This document shows, in pieces, positions 1-9,151 of a stretch of DNA of 64,000 nucleotides. The notes beneath the pieces are model-generated. The model did not search any database and had not been told where the DNA came from. It saw only the letters and a program-made list of their open reading frames with translations. Source of the stretch: Spirochaetaceae bacterium (lineage in GTDB: Bacteria; Spirochaetota; Spirochaetia; SZUA-6; DRHE01); NCBI GenBank assembly GCA_020353535.1, contig CP070696.1, positions 3,400,377-3,464,376 on the forward strand, written 5' to 3'. How positions within the stretch are numbered: position 1 is the first letter of the stretch; every line of letters begins with the position of its first letter. The position numbers and the translations under genes were made by a program.

Positions 1-5
1 AATCA

Positions 6-485
6 CTACAAGTCCCCCCGAAAACAATACACGTCACGCAGAGCATCGTTTTCAAAATAGAAGCGAACCTGAACCGGGTAACCCCGGTCCTCTATGTGAA
101 ATGCAAGAAAATCCTCGGACTCCAAGATAGGTCGGCCCATCGTTTCCGTGACCCGCCGCCGGGAAACACCCATGGGCAGGGAGAACACCGTGCCGGTGAA
201 GCGACCGTCTGCGCGCACCTGCCAGACTCGATTCTCATACCAAAACAGGTACAGATGGTCGGAATAATAAAACACCACGTCATCCTGAGCGGGCTCCTTT
301 CCCCGCACCACATAGAGCTCGGCAGGCGACCCCAGGCTCTGATAAGCTTCCTCCAAGGTCAGGCCGATCATGGCCGGCAGATCCAGCGTCTGTTGCGCCG
401 ATAGAGTGGCGCTCGGGATCGCAAAGCGGAGCAACAACAGCAGCACAGCGGGCAGAGAGGTTGGAAGTCTTTTTAAGTAAACCAT
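6..485 (-). CDS. Small secreted protein of unknown function
   Basis: A protein of 159 residues that I cannot assign to a named family. An N-terminal hydrophobic stretch rich in Leu ends in a Ser-Ala-Gln site, so it is probably Sec-exported to the periplasm. The mature part reads like two similar modules: each has a Gly-Xaa-Pro turn (LGSPAEL, MGRPILE) followed by a strand-rich segment with many aromatics (VVFYYSD, LYLFWYENRVWQV). Two in-frame ATGs compete. The first (492-494) lies inside a TATAAT box, so the second (483-485), which falls at the predicted transcription start, is chosen. It stands alone and diverges from the DUF554 gene. Proteins of this look occur in treponeme-like spirochaetes, but that is memory of style, not a search result. 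Confidence 0.75.
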   Translation of the reverse strand: MVYLKRLPTSLPAVLLLLLRFAIPSATLSAQQTLDLPAMIGLTLEEAYQSLGSPAELYVVRGKEPAQDDVVFYYSDHLYLFWYENRVWQVRADGRFTGTVFSLPMGVSRRRVTETMGRPILESEDFLAFHIEDRGYPVQVRFYFENDALRDVYCFRGDL

Positions 486-492
486 CCCACGC

Positions 493-522
493 ATTATAGG
501 ACGAGCTTTTTTTTCTTTTCAA
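493..522 (-). promoter_or_regulatory. Sigma70-type promoter of the secreted-protein gene
   Basis: On the minus strand a TTGAAA -35 box (517-522) is separated by 18 bases from a perfect TATAAT -10 box (493-498). The expected start of transcription is near 486, immediately before the ATG at 485, so the mRNA would be leaderless. Confidence 0.6.
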
Positions 523-538
523 TCCCCGCCAAATCCGC

Positions 539-544
539 TATAGT
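539..544 (+). promoter_or_regulatory. Candidate -10 box before the DUF554 gene
   Basis: TATAGT lies 8 bases before the ATG at 553; the expected transcription start is about two bases before the start codon. The -35 region (near 516-521, TTTTCA) is poor. No Shine-Dalgarno sequence is present. Confidence 0.4.
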
Positions 545-552
545 CCATCACC

Positions 553-1257
553 ATGATAGCTACGCTGGTCAACTGCGCGACGGTAATCATCGGATCCCTG
601 CTCGGCTTGATCCTGCACACGAAAATCAACGAATCCTTCAAACGGGTTGTGTACGTGGGGGCGGGGATGATCTCGCTGATCCTGGGCATCAGAATGGGGT
701 TGAAAACCACCGAAATCGTGTTCATGGCCCTGGCCCTGATCCTGGGCGGAATCCTGGGGGAATGGTGGAACGTGGAGGGTGGAATCCTCCGCTTCGGTGA
801 GTTTCTGAAGAAGCGCTTCGCGAAAAAAGAGTCGGGAAAAGATTTCGCCGGGGGATTTCTCAACGCCTCGGTGATCTTCTGCGTGGGCGCCATGACCCTG
901 GTCGGCGCGTTCCAGGCCGGGGCCGAAGGCAAGTACGATCTGATCCTCACCAAGTCGGTCATGGACGGGTTCATGGCTATCATGCTGACCGCTGCCATGG
1001 GCATCGGTGTGGCTTTCAGCGCGATCACGATACTCGTGTACCAGGGGGGAATCACCCTGCTGGCCGGGGTGCTCAAGCCTCTCGTCAATGATCTGCTACT
1101 GGGCGAATTAGAAGCTGTGGGAGGCGTGCTGGTGATAATGATCGGACTCAACCTGCTGGGACTGAGCAAACTGAAGACGGCGAACTACATCCCGGCCTTG
1201 CTGATCACCATCGGCCTAGTCGCACTGAAGCCGTTTCTTCCCTTCCCCTTCGGTTGA
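553..1257 (+). CDS. DUF554 family integral membrane protein
   Basis: A very hydrophobic 234-residue protein with about six or seven predicted membrane helices. It matches the DUF554 (YdfK-like) family in length and in its opening: a short helix beginning IATLVNCATVIIGSLLGL, followed by an amphipathic segment KINESFKRVVYVGAGM, and Gly-rich helices such as LILGGILGEWW. A charged cytoplasmic loop rich in Lys and Phe lies around residues 83-100. The function of the family is unknown; it is thought to be a transporter. It is monocistronic, convergent with the phosphorylase gene, and begins at an ATG without a Shine-Dalgarno sequence, close behind a -10 box. Confidence 0.85.
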   Translation: MIATLVNCATVIIGSLLGLILHTKINESFKRVVYVGAGMISLILGIRMGLKTTEIVFMALALILGGILGEWWNVEGGILRFGEFLKKRFAKKESGKDFAGGFLNASVIFCVGAMTLVGAFQAGAEGKYDLILTKSVMDGFMAIMLTAAMGIGVAFSAITILVYQGGITLLAGVLKPLVNDLLLGELEAVGGVLVIMIGLNLLGLSKLKTANYIPALLITIGLVALKPFLPFPFG

Positions 1258-1298
1258 AACCGTCTTGGGATTACCCGCCTCCACTCGAGACCTACACC

Positions 1299-1314
1299 CC
1301 TCCGGAAACGGAGG
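1299..1314. terminator. GNRA-capped hairpin between convergent genes
   Basis: CCTCCG, a GAAA tetraloop and CGGAGG form a short stable stem just after the DUF554 gene and beside the stop of the convergent phosphorylase gene. There is no clear T-run on either side, so it is a weak terminator candidate. Confidence 0.35.
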
Positions 1315-1327
1315 CTTTGCGACCGCA

Positions 1328-3865
1328 TCAAGCCCAGCGCAGAAATCCCGGGACGTAGTGGTGAGCCAGAGCCGGGTGCTTAGGCAGCAGCCGCACCGTG
1401 TATCCCTGCCGCCCGGTTACACCACATTCGACCTGCACGCGATACTCCACGGTGGAGCGACCGTCGCTCTGGGGGATCATTTCCAGGCTGTGGGCTTTCT
1501 CGATCTCACCGGAGGAGGATATGGAGCCGAAGTACAGTTCCACCCTCACCTCTTGGGATGAAAGCCCCCCCAGGTTGATCCGCGCGGAAACCTCGATGTT
1601 GTCTCCGATCTTGTACATGGTCTCGGCCGGAGCCGAGAGACTCTCCACCTTCACCTGTGCCCAGAACTTCTTCAAGCGCTGCAAATAGGCGGACAGTTGT
1701 CTGGCCGAGGCGTAATCATCGGCGGCAAACGCCCGGGCTTTCTCCAGAGCGGGGAGGTAGAATTTTTCGGAATACTCGATGAGCATACGGTGGCTGTTCA
1801 TCTCCTTTCCCACCTGGGCCATAGACGCCTTCATGCGCTTGATCCACTGCCGGGGCAGGCCGTCGCGACCGCGGATGTAAAACTGGGGTATGATTTCCCG
1901 CTCGAGAAGATCGTATACCGCTTTGCTCTCTATCTCATCCTGAAGCTCCGAATCCTCATACTCCTCCCCGCTTCCGATGGCCCAGCCGCATTCGGGGCTG
2001 TAGATCTCGTCCCACCAGCCATCCAGGATCGAAAGATTGAGAACACCGTTCATGGCCGCCTTCATGCCGCTGGTGCCGCTGGCCTCCAGGGGCCGGCGCG
2101 GAGTATTCAGCCAGACATCGCTGCCTGAATTGAGGTAGCGGGCGATAGTCATGTCGTAGTCCTCGAGGAAAACGACCTGACTGCGTACTTGGGGATCCTG
2201 GGCAAAATGGATCAATTCCCGGATCAGCTCCTTCCCCTTCAGATCGTGGGGATGGGCTTTTCCGGCGAAGATCAGCTGGATCGGCCGTTCGCCGTCGGTC
2301 AGCAGCCGGATCAACCGCTCCGGATCTTGAAGCAGGAGGTTGGCGCGCTTGTAGGTGGCAAAGCGACGGGCAAAACTTATGGTGAGGGTGTAGGGCGACA
2401 GGACGTCTTCCGCCATCTGGATCTCCGCCTCGGGGAATCCCCGCCGCTGCAGCTGCTGACGCAGGCGGTGACGCACGAAGGCCACCAGCCGCTCCCGGCG
2501 GCGCTCGTGGGTGCGGAACAGCTCCTCATCGGAGATCCGGTCCATGTGCTCCCAGACCGAGAAGTCCGCGGGATTCTCCTGGAACTGGGGCCCCAGGTAG
2601 CGATCGAGCAGGTCGATCATGTTGTGGGAGATCCAGGTGCGGGGGTGCACACCGTTGGTGATGCTGATAACCGGCACTTCCACAATGGGCAGATCCGGCC
2701 ATAGATTCCGCCACATCTGCCGGCTCGTCTGTCCATGAAGCTTGCTCACTCCATTGGCATGGGCCGCGAGCTTTAAGGCCAGCACGGTCATGCAGAAACT
2801 CTCCTGATCGTTGTCCGCATTCTCCCGCCCCAGACCGAGGAACTCCTTCCAGGACAATCCAAGCTGTTCGGCAAAACCCTTGAAGTATCGGGCTACCAGC
2901 TCCACGGAAAAACGTTCGTTCCCCGCCGGCACGGGCGTGTGGGTGGTGAAGATGTTCGTAGGCCAGATCGCCTGGTGGGCTTCCGAAAAGCTCATTCCCA
3001 TGTCATGAATCAGCGTGCGAATACGTTCCAGACCCAAGAAGGCCGAATGCCCCTCGTTCATATGGGTCACCGCCGGATTAAGATCCAGTGCCCTTAGAGC
3101 GCGGACGCCGCCGACACCGAGGAGAATCTCCTGACGAATCCTCATATCCTCATCGCCGCCATATAGCGTCGCAGTAATCTCCCGATGCCTGGTCGTGTTC
3201 TCCTCGATGTTGCTGTCCAGAAGATACAGGGGAGTTTTGCCCACCCGAACCTCCCAAACCTGAGCGCAGACGATATCCGAGCCGAGATCTACTGTTATTT
3301 TCAGGGCCTCTCCCTGTTCGTTCCTGCATACCTGCACCGGCATGGTATACCAGTCATTTTCCGGGTAGAACTCCTGCTGAAAGCCGTCCGGATTCAGATA
3401 CTGCTGGAAGTATCCCTGTCGGTACAGCAATCCGATCCCCACCAGCGGCAATCCCAGGTCCGAGGCGGTCTTCAGATGATCTCCGGACAGGACGCCCAGC
3501 CCACCGGAGTAGATGGGTAGACTCACGTCCAGCCCGTACTCCATAGAGAAGTAGGCGATTACATCCCGGCCGTCTTCCTTGTGCCAGCGTTCCCGCTGGA
3601 GATACTTCTGGTACTTTTCATAGACCGCATCCATGGCGGCCAGAAACGAGCTGTCCTGGGCGATCTCCTCCAGCCTGGCTTGGGAAACTCGACCGAGGGT
3701 GCGGGCCGGATTCTGCCTAGAGGTCAACCAAACATCGTAGTCAAGCCGCATGAACAGCTGGACCGCATCGAAGTTCCAGCTCAGCCAGAGATTGTTTGCC
3801 ATCTCTTCCAGCGGCTTCAGTCGCTCGGGAATATTGGGCTTGACGATAAAAGAAACAGTCTGCAT
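1328..3865 (-). CDS. glgP: Alpha-glucan (glycogen/maltodextrin) phosphorylase
   Basis: Cytoplasmic GT35 phosphorylase of 845 residues that releases glucose 1-phosphate from alpha-1,4-glucans. It belongs to the branch with an N-terminal DUF3417 module: the protein opens with the conserved stretch in which NLWLSWN follows the first 30 residues. The active-site region is evident: the glycine-rich substrate loop YSGGLGVLSGDH near residue 120, THTPVPAGNERF in the middle, and the pyridoxal-phosphate lysine in the EASGTSGMKAAMNG motif. The C-terminal 120 residues form a beta-rich extension usual in this branch. The ATG is preceded by GAGGAG at good distance. The gene follows the CocE-type hydrolase on the same strand after 98 bases that contain its own candidate promoter. 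Confidence 0.95.
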   Translation of the reverse strand: MQTVSFIVKPNIPERLKPLEEMANNLWLSWNFDAVQLFMRLDYDVWLTSRQNPARTLGRVSQARLEEIAQDSSFLAAMDAVYEKYQKYLQRERWHKEDGRDVIAYFSMEYGLDVSLPIYSGGLGVLSGDHLKTASDLGLPLVGIGLLYRQGYFQQYLNPDGFQQEFYPENDWYTMPVQVCRNEQGEALKITVDLGSDIVCAQVWEVRVGKTPLYLLDSNIEENTTRHREITATLYGGDEDMRIRQEILLGVGGVRALRALDLNPAVTHMNEGHSAFLGLERIRTLIHDMGMSFSEAHQAIWPTNIFTTHTPVPAGNERFSVELVARYFKGFAEQLGLSWKEFLGLGRENADNDQESFCMTVLALKLAAHANGVSKLHGQTSRQMWRNLWPDLPIVEVPVISITNGVHPRTWISHNMIDLLDRYLGPQFQENPADFSVWEHMDRISDEELFRTHERRRERLVAFVRHRLRQQLQRRGFPEAEIQMAEDVLSPYTLTISFARRFATYKRANLLLQDPERLIRLLTDGERPIQLIFAGKAHPHDLKGKELIRELIHFAQDPQVRSQVVFLEDYDMTIARYLNSGSDVWLNTPRRPLEASGTSGMKAAMNGVLNLSILDGWWDEIYSPECGWAIGSGEEYEDSELQDEIESKAVYDLLEREIIPQFYIRGRDGLPRQWIKRMKASMAQVGKEMNSHRMLIEYSEKFYLPALEKARAFAADDYASARQLSAYLQRLKKFWAQVKVESLSAPAETMYKIGDNIEVSARINLGGLSSQEVRVELYFGSISSSGEIEKAHSLEMIPQSDGRSTVEYRVQVECGVTGRQGYTVRLLPKHPALAHHYVPGFLRWA

Positions 3866-3882
3866 TCGCTTCTCCTCGGGTC

Positions 3883-3912
3883 ATTCTACTGAACAGTCGG
3901 CCGGCTGAGCAA
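3883..3912 (-). promoter_or_regulatory. Candidate promoter of glgP
   Basis: Minus-strand TTGCTC (3907-3912), an 18-base spacer, then TAGAAT (3883-3888). The start would lie about ten bases upstream of the GAGGAG ribosome binding site of glgP. Confidence 0.4.
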
Positions 3913-3963
3913 TATGGCAAACGACGGGTATTCTGATTCAGCGGGTAAGCGACGATCCCGCGC

Positions 3964-5907
3964 CTACTGCGGATTCTGTTCCAATAACGAAAGGATGAGG
4001 GAAGATGGATGGTCGGGGGAGTGATAGACCCGGTGGATTGCGCTTCGAAAATCCTCCGTCCGGGCTTCGGGAATGCTGAGAAAGGCCTGGGGATTTCTGT
4101 CGATCAGTGGGAACCAGCTGCTCTGTAGCTGAACCATGATCCGATGTCCCTTCCCGAAGGTGTGGTGCCTGTCCAACAGACTGAAGGTTATGCGGGTCAC
4201 CCGCCCGGGAATCATGGCCTGCGGCTCAGTGTAGCTGTTTCGGAACTTGCTGCGGATCACCTCCCCCGCCAGGAGCATCTGAAAACCGGCCATGGTCTGC
4301 TCGTCTTTCCCGGGCTCCGGTTCGCCCCCATCTCCCATAGTGCCGTCCGGACCAGAATCACCGTTCGAAGCATCTTCGGGATACACATCGATCAGCTTCA
4401 CCACCCAGTCTGCATCCGTTCCCGTGGTGGAAACGTACAGATCGGCCGTGATCGGCCCGGCGATGCGCACCTCCTCCTCCAGCACTTCGCTCTGATAGAC
4501 CAGCACATCGGATCGTTTGCCGGTAAAGCGCTGATCCTCCACCATCCACAGATGCCCCTGGATGGTACCCATTTCCGCGGTGTATGGCACCGGATTGCTC
4601 GGATCGCTGACAAAGGAATCGAATGACTCCGATGTGCTCACACGGTGTGGTCGGCGAAAGGAAAGACCCTGGTCAGGCTGAAGGTAGAGTCTGCGTTCTA
4701 CGGCCTGTCGGGGCGGCCAGGATTCGTAGGAGCGCCAGAGGTTTGCTCCTGTTTCGAAAACAAGGACTTCCGGCAGATTCAGGCTCCCCTTGTCCTTCAG
4801 GTAGTAGTTGAAAAAGGGCAGCTCCACCTGCTCTCTATAATACGCCGCGGTAGTGGAATTAAAGCGAATCTTGCCCAGGCTTTCACCGGAGGAATAGGCC
4901 CAGCCGCCGTGGTTCCACGGGCCTACTACCAGAGAGTTCCGGTTCGCAGGGGTGGTACGCTCGATCGTACTATAGATACTCATAGGACCGTAGAAATCTT
5001 CCGCGTCGAACCAGCCCACGACGTTGAGCACGGGGATCTGGATGTTGTTCAGATCTTTGGGCACATTCTTGGCCTGCCAGTACTCGTCATAGGTCCAGTG
5101 CTCGATGAGCTCGTTCCACATAGGAATCCTTCCATGAAAGCAGCGGTTGTTAACATTGGCTATGGGTCCAAGATCCAGAAAGAAACGATAGCCGTCGGCG
5201 GTAGCGTAGTCATATTCGCCGGGTTCACTTTCCGTCGGACCCTCCCGGATCTGTGCGCACTGCCAGGTCCAGTCGAAGGCGTACATCAAACGAAAGGCTC
5301 CGTTGTGATAGTAGTCGTCTCCGATCCACTGATCCCCGGGACTCGCCTGAGGAGAGACGGCCAGAACAGCGGGATGTGGTTCGATCAAGGCCATTACGGC
5401 CAACCATCCTGGGTAGGAAATCCCCCACATTCCCACCCGGCCATTGTGACCGGAGATATTGGTTGTCAGCCACTCGACGGTATCGAAGGCGTCACTCGCC
5501 TCATCCGTATCCTGTGGAGCGGCTTTGTTTCGAATATACGGACGGTGATGCTCGAAAATCCCCTCGGAGCGAAACTTTCCCCGGATGTCCTGGTATACGA
5601 AGATGTACCTCTCCCGCCCGAATGAGGCGGATGGTCCCAGGGTGGATTTGTACAAATCCCCACCGTAGGTTCCGACGCCGTAGGGTGTGCGTTTGAGCAG
5701 GATCGGATACTCGTGCGAGAGATCCTTGGGTACGTAGACCTCGGTAAACAGGCGGATCCCATCCCGCATCGGCACCATATATTCGAATTTTGTATAGTGC
5801 TCTTTTACATAATACGTGCCCTGAGCGCTGAGGGGAATAGCACTGAACAGCAGCAGGAGCAGGAGGAACCAATGGATTCTCCTACGGAAGCCTGGAAGCA
5901 AACGCAC
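3964..5907 (-). CDS. Secreted CocE/NonD-type serine hydrolase (X-Pro dipeptidyl-peptidase family S15 fold)
   Basis: A 647-residue alpha/beta hydrolase with a Sec signal peptide (Leu-rich core, residues 13-22, cleavage after LSAQ near residue 29). The catalytic triad can be read directly: nucleophile Ser164 in GISYPG, Asp301 in GWFDAED, and His333 in GPWNHGGW. After about residue 410 comes the C-terminal jelly-roll domain typical of the family. Family members hydrolyse X-Pro peptides, glutaryl-7-ACA or esters; the substrate cannot be told from sequence. The GTG start has GAGGGTGAGAG before it and lies 9 bases after the ATPase gene of the amino-acid importer, so it is probably the last gene of that operon. 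An exported peptidase acting with an amino-acid importer is a reasonable inference. Confidence 0.88.
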   Translation of the reverse strand: MRLLPGFRRRIHWFLLLLLLFSAIPLSAQGTYYVKEHYTKFEYMVPMRDGIRLFTEVYVPKDLSHEYPILLKRTPYGVGTYGGDLYKSTLGPSASFGRERYIFVYQDIRGKFRSEGIFEHHRPYIRNKAAPQDTDEASDAFDTVEWLTTNISGHNGRVGMWGISYPGWLAVMALIEPHPAVLAVSPQASPGDQWIGDDYYHNGAFRLMYAFDWTWQCAQIREGPTESEPGEYDYATADGYRFFLDLGPIANVNNRCFHGRIPMWNELIEHWTYDEYWQAKNVPKDLNNIQIPVLNVVGWFDAEDFYGPMSIYSTIERTTPANRNSLVVGPWNHGGWAYSSGESLGKIRFNSTTAAYYREQVELPFFNYYLKDKGSLNLPEVLVFETGANLWRSYESWPPRQAVERRLYLQPDQGLSFRRPHRVSTSESFDSFVSDPSNPVPYTAEMGTIQGHLWMVEDQRFTGKRSDVLVYQSEVLEEEVRIAGPITADLYVSTTGTDADWVVKLIDVYPEDASNGDSGPDGTMGDGGEPEPGKDEQTMAGFQMLLAGEVIRSKFRNSYTEPQAMIPGRVTRITFSLLDRHHTFGKGHRIMVQLQSSWFPLIDRNPQAFLSIPEARTEDFRSAIHRVYHSPDHPSSLILSLLEQNPQ

Positions 5908-5916
5908 CTCTCACCC

Positions 5917-6696
5917 TCAGTGGGTCAGGATCTGGCTCAGGAATTTTTTGGTTCGTTCCTCTCTGGGATTGAGGAAGAACTCCTCCGGTGTGTTGTGCTC
6001 CACAATATTGCCGTCATCGAAGAAGTAGATGCGGTCGGCTACCTGCTTGGCGAAACCCATTTCGTGGGTGACCACGATCATGGTTATACCGCTTTTCGCC
6101 AGTTCGACCATGACGTCTAACACCTCCTTGATCATCTCCGGGTCGAGGGCCGAGGTGGGCTCATCGAAGAGCATGATCTTGGGCTGCATGGCCAGAGCCC
6201 GGGCGATGGCCAGCCTCTGCTGCTGGCCCCCGGAAAGCTGCCCCGGATACTTCTGTGCCTGCTCGGGAATACCGACGCGTTTCAGGAGCTCGTCTGCGAT
6301 CTTCACGGCTCGGTCTTTTGGCCAGCGGCGTACCCAGATCGGGGCCAGGGTCACGTTATCGATTACTTTCAGGTGGGGAAAGAGGTTGAACTGTTGAAAC
6401 ACCATGCCGATCTCCCGCTGGACGGCATGGATGTTGCGCAGGTCGTTTGTCAATTCGATCCCATCGACAATGATCGTCCCCTTCTGATGCTCCTCCAAAC
6501 GGTTGATCGTGCGGATAAAGGTGGACTTGCCGCTGCCCGATGGTCCGCAAATCACGATCACCTCACCTTTTCGTATGTCCAGGTTTACGCCCCTCAGCAC
6601 GTGGAAGGTCCCGAACCATTTGTGCACGTCCCGGCATTGGATGATCTGTTCCGCGGTATCTGATCGTCTCATATCTTCCTCGTTCTCTGACTTCAT
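5917..6696 (-). CDS. aapP: Amino-acid ABC transporter ATP-binding protein (AapP/GlnQ type)
   Basis: Cytoplasmic ATPase of 259 residues that drives the AapQM permease. Walker A is GPSGSGKST, the Q-loop is in [11 protein letters not shown], the signature is [15 protein letters not shown], Walker B is [12 protein letters not shown] and the switch His is in VVTHEMGFA. This composition is that of the polar amino-acid uptake family. The start at 6696 is chosen because its ATG overlaps the stop of the permease gene (ATGA) and because a GGGGG stretch precedes it. A much longer upstream open frame exists but is antisense-like composition over the permease. An internal ATG at 6672 with a GAGG element is an alternative. 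Confidence 0.93.
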   Translation of the reverse strand: MKSENEEDMRRSDTAEQIIQCRDVHKWFGTFHVLRGVNLDIRKGEVIVICGPSGSGKSTFIRTINRLEEHQKGTIIVDGIELTNDLRNIHAVQREIGMVFQQFNLFPHLKVIDNVTLAPIWVRRWPKDRAVKIADELLKRVGIPEQAQKYPGQLSGGQQQRLAIARALAMQPKIMLFDEPTSALDPEMIKEVLDVMVELAKSGITMIVVTHEMGFAKQVADRIYFFDDGNIVEHNTPEEFFLNPREERTKKFLSQILTH

Positions 6697-7754
6697 CGTT
6701 CCCCCACTCCCAGAGCTTTTTCCAGTCGCCTGCTGCCGTAGGACATCAGATAGCAGCAGATGAAAAACAGCACGGCGACGAAGAAATAGACCTCCTGATG
6801 AAGGCCGATAAACTGCCTCTGTCCGGTCACGGCTTTGGCAATCCCCAGCAGATCCAGCAAGCCGACGATGACCACGAGGGTGGTATCTTTGAACAATGCG
6901 GTGAACTGCCCGACGATAGCCGGAATCACGTTGCGCAGAGCCTGGGGTAGAATGATCAGGATCATCATCAGGGCTTTGTTCAAACCCATGGCTTGAGCCG
7001 CCTCGTATTGCCCCCGCGGCACGGCGGCCAGGCCCCCACGGACATTCTCCGCAGTGTAGGCGGAGCTGAACAGGGTTATCCCGACCAGTGCGCGCATGAC
7101 CGTTGCCAGTCGGATCTGGGGGGGAAGGAATAGAGGCAGCATCAATTGGCTCATGAACAGCACGCTGATCAGGGGCACACCGCGGATCGTCTCGATATAG
7201 ATCGTGCAGAGAATCTTGATCACCGGCAGTCTGCCGCGCCGGCCTAAAGCCATCAGCACGCCTATGGGGAAGGAGGCGCCGATGCCCACGATCGCCAGGA
7301 CCAGGGTCAGCAGCAGCCCGCTCCACACCTCTGCGGAAACTCTGGGCATGAAGGGATTGTCCTCCCCGAACCCCCGCAGAAGGATCCCGATCACCGGGAA
7401 GCTGACGATCCAGGCCAGCACCAGCCAGCGCTTGATCGGTCGGTCCTTGATTTTCCTGAAGGCCCAGGTCAGTCCAGCCAATACAAGAACCAAGGCCAGG
7501 CTGGCTACGACTCGCCAGGCTTCGGCCGATGGGTAACGGCCGATCATGAATACCTTCAGATTGGTGGTCACGACCTCCCAGCGGGCGGAGCGGAAGGCCC
7601 AGCGAAAGATGGCCCGAAGTACGAAAATAACGAATGCCAGAGAAGCGACCGTGAGGAAGGCGTTGTACCAGGGACTGAACAGGTTTTTCCTCAACCAGCC
7701 TAACACCCCGACTTCGATCCGGGGCGGCATCTGCAGGTCGGACGGATCTGTCAT
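6693..7754 (-). CDS. aapM: General L-amino-acid ABC transporter permease AapM-like
   Basis: Inner-membrane permease of 353 residues. A hydrophobic N-terminal region (helices near residues 30-50, 80-100 and 112-130) precedes the conserved HisMQ-type domain, which begins around residue 145. The domain carries the coupling motif for the ATPase: [29 protein letters not shown]. The long N-terminal extension with extra helices separates AapM/BztC proteins from short GlnP proteins. It lies 2 bases after aapQ and overlaps aapP by 4 bases, so the three are translated together. Confidence 0.93.
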   Translation of the reverse strand: MTDPSDLQMPPRIEVGVLGWLRKNLFSPWYNAFLTVASLAFVIFVLRAIFRWAFRSARWEVVTTNLKVFMIGRYPSAEAWRVVASLALVLVLAGLTWAFRKIKDRPIKRWLVLAWIVSFPVIGILLRGFGEDNPFMPRVSAEVWSGLLLTLVLAIVGIGASFPIGVLMALGRRGRLPVIKILCTIYIETIRGVPLISVLFMSQLMLPLFLPPQIRLATVMRALVGITLFSSAYTAENVRGGLAAVPRGQYEAAQAMGLNKALMMILIILPQALRNVIPAIVGQFTALFKDTTLVVIVGLLDLLGIAKAVTGQRQFIGLHQEVYFFVAVLFFICCYLMSYGSRRLEKALGVGER

Positions 7755-7756
7755 AC

Positions 7757-8941
7757 CTATCTCTCCACGATCTGCATACGCTTATTGACGATATTCATGA
7801 TCAGGGAGATGGTCAGGCTGATGGCCAGATAGCTGCCCATGATCATGAAAAACACCTCCACCACCCGGCCGGACTGGTTGAGCATGGTCTGGCTGACCGC
7901 ATACAGATCCAAAAAACCGATTGCAATAGCCAGGCTAGAGTTCTTTGTCAGGTTCAGGTATTGACTGATCAGAGGTGGAATGATCACCCGCAAAGCCTGG
8001 GGAAGAACGATCAGGCGCATGATTTGCCCGTTTGTGAAGCCCTGCGCTCGGGCTGCCTCGGTCTGCCCCTTAGCCACGGATTGGAGTCCCGCCCGTACCA
8101 CCTCGGCAATGTAGGCACCCGTATAGATAACCAGTCCGAAAAGCAGGGCGATGAACTCCGAAGACAGGGTCACGCCCCCTTCCACCTTGTAAACACCTCC
8201 GGATCTTTGCAGCAACTCGGGTATGTCGAGCCAGAGCGGATTCCCCGGCACTATGAACCATCCGGACAGGGGAATCAGAATCAGACAGGCGAACACCCAA
8301 ATGCCCCTGACGCTGGGCCGGCCGAGCCTGGCCTGCGTGCGCCGCCTTATCACAATCAACACGATCGCAGCGGCCAGGGCGGCGAGGATGAAGGGCCACC
8401 AGAGACCAAAAGCCTGGGCAAGCCTCGGCCAGGGTGCCACGATCCCTCGATTGCTCAGGAACGCCGGGCCCGGTAAAACGACAGCCTCCGAAAGTTTTGG
8501 CAGCTTCAAGATCACCGCGAAGTACAGGAAGAACAGCTGTACCAAAAGGGGTGTGTTGCGGATAACCTCTATGTAGACTCTGGCGATCTTGCTGACCAAC
8601 CAGTTCCGCGACAATCTGGCGATACCGGTGAATAATCCCAGAAATGTTGCAAAAACAATGCCGATCACCGCCACTCTAACGGTATTGAGCACCCCGACCA
8701 GAAAAGCACGGGCGTAGGTATCGGTGGGTTCGAACTCGATCCCCTCGGCCAGATCGAAACTGGCCGCCTCATCCAGGAAACTGTAACTGAAGATCAAACC
8801 CCTCTGGCGGTAGTTGGAGATCCCCCACAGGATAAGGGCGATTACTGCCGCGAGAAATACAAACTGAACGAAAGCCCTCAATACCCGGATGTCTCGCCAG
8901 AAGGGTATCCTGCTTGTTTCGGATCCGGATCTCCTCACCAT
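7757..8941 (-). CDS. aapQ: General L-amino-acid ABC transporter permease AapQ-like
   Basis: Inner-membrane permease of 394 residues, partner of AapM. One N-terminal helix (around residues 17-38) is followed by a periplasmic segment and a HisMQ domain split by an insertion, as is usual for AapQ/BztB. The ATPase-coupling motif is [30 protein letters not shown]. The ATG at 8941 is chosen because GGGGAG sits five bases before it. The frame is open further upstream but that part would translate a 15-base tandem repeat and a strong hairpin, so it is unlikely to be coding. Confidence 0.92.
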   Translation of the reverse strand: MVRRSGSETSRIPFWRDIRVLRAFVQFVFLAAVIALILWGISNYRQRGLIFSYSFLDEAASFDLAEGIEFEPTDTYARAFLVGVLNTVRVAVIGIVFATFLGLFTGIARLSRNWLVSKIARVYIEVIRNTPLLVQLFFLYFAVILKLPKLSEAVVLPGPAFLSNRGIVAPWPRLAQAFGLWWPFILAALAAAIVLIVIRRRTQARLGRPSVRGIWVFACLILIPLSGWFIVPGNPLWLDIPELLQRSGGVYKVEGGVTLSSEFIALLFGLVIYTGAYIAEVVRAGLQSVAKGQTEAARAQGFTNGQIMRLIVLPQALRVIIPPLISQYLNLTKNSSLAIAIGFLDLYAVSQTMLNQSGRVVEVFFMIMGSYLAISLTISLIMNIVNKRMQIVER

Positions 8942-9008
8942 GTGCTCCCCAGGCGGACAGGCTTGGGCGAAGCTGCCATTTGACAGCACGATCGCAGCAA
9001 GCCTGAGC

Positions 9009-9041
9009 GCGGTGCGCCGAAACGCGGTGCGCCGAAACGCG
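9009..9041. repeat. Two-copy 15-bp tandem repeat
   Basis: GCGGTGCGCCGAAAC occurs twice in a row (9009-9023, 9024-9038), followed by the first three bases of a third unit. It lies between aapJ and aapQ, upstream of the aapQ ribosome binding site. Confidence 0.9.
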
Positions 9042-9057
9042 CAAACCAACAAGATGC

Positions 9058-9086
9058 GGACGGCCCGATAGACCTTCGGGCCGTCC
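9058..9086 (-). terminator. Strong intercistronic hairpin between aapJ and aapQ
   Basis: A perfect 10-bp stem (GGACGGCCCG / CGGGCCGTCC) with a 9-base loop. No T-run follows on the minus strand, so it is more likely a partial terminator or an mRNA-stabilising structure that raises the binding protein above the permeases, a usual arrangement in ABC import operons. Confidence 0.6.
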
Positions 9087-9151
9087 TGTTAATCTCTATT
9101 TCGAAACAATTGTCCCGATAGTTACCGGATAGCGCGAGGCTCTCCGAGAGA

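Noticed and set aside
4645..5625. 326-codon plus-strand frame over the CocE-type hydrolase
   Set aside because: Shadow of a gene with a full catalytic triad on the other strand.
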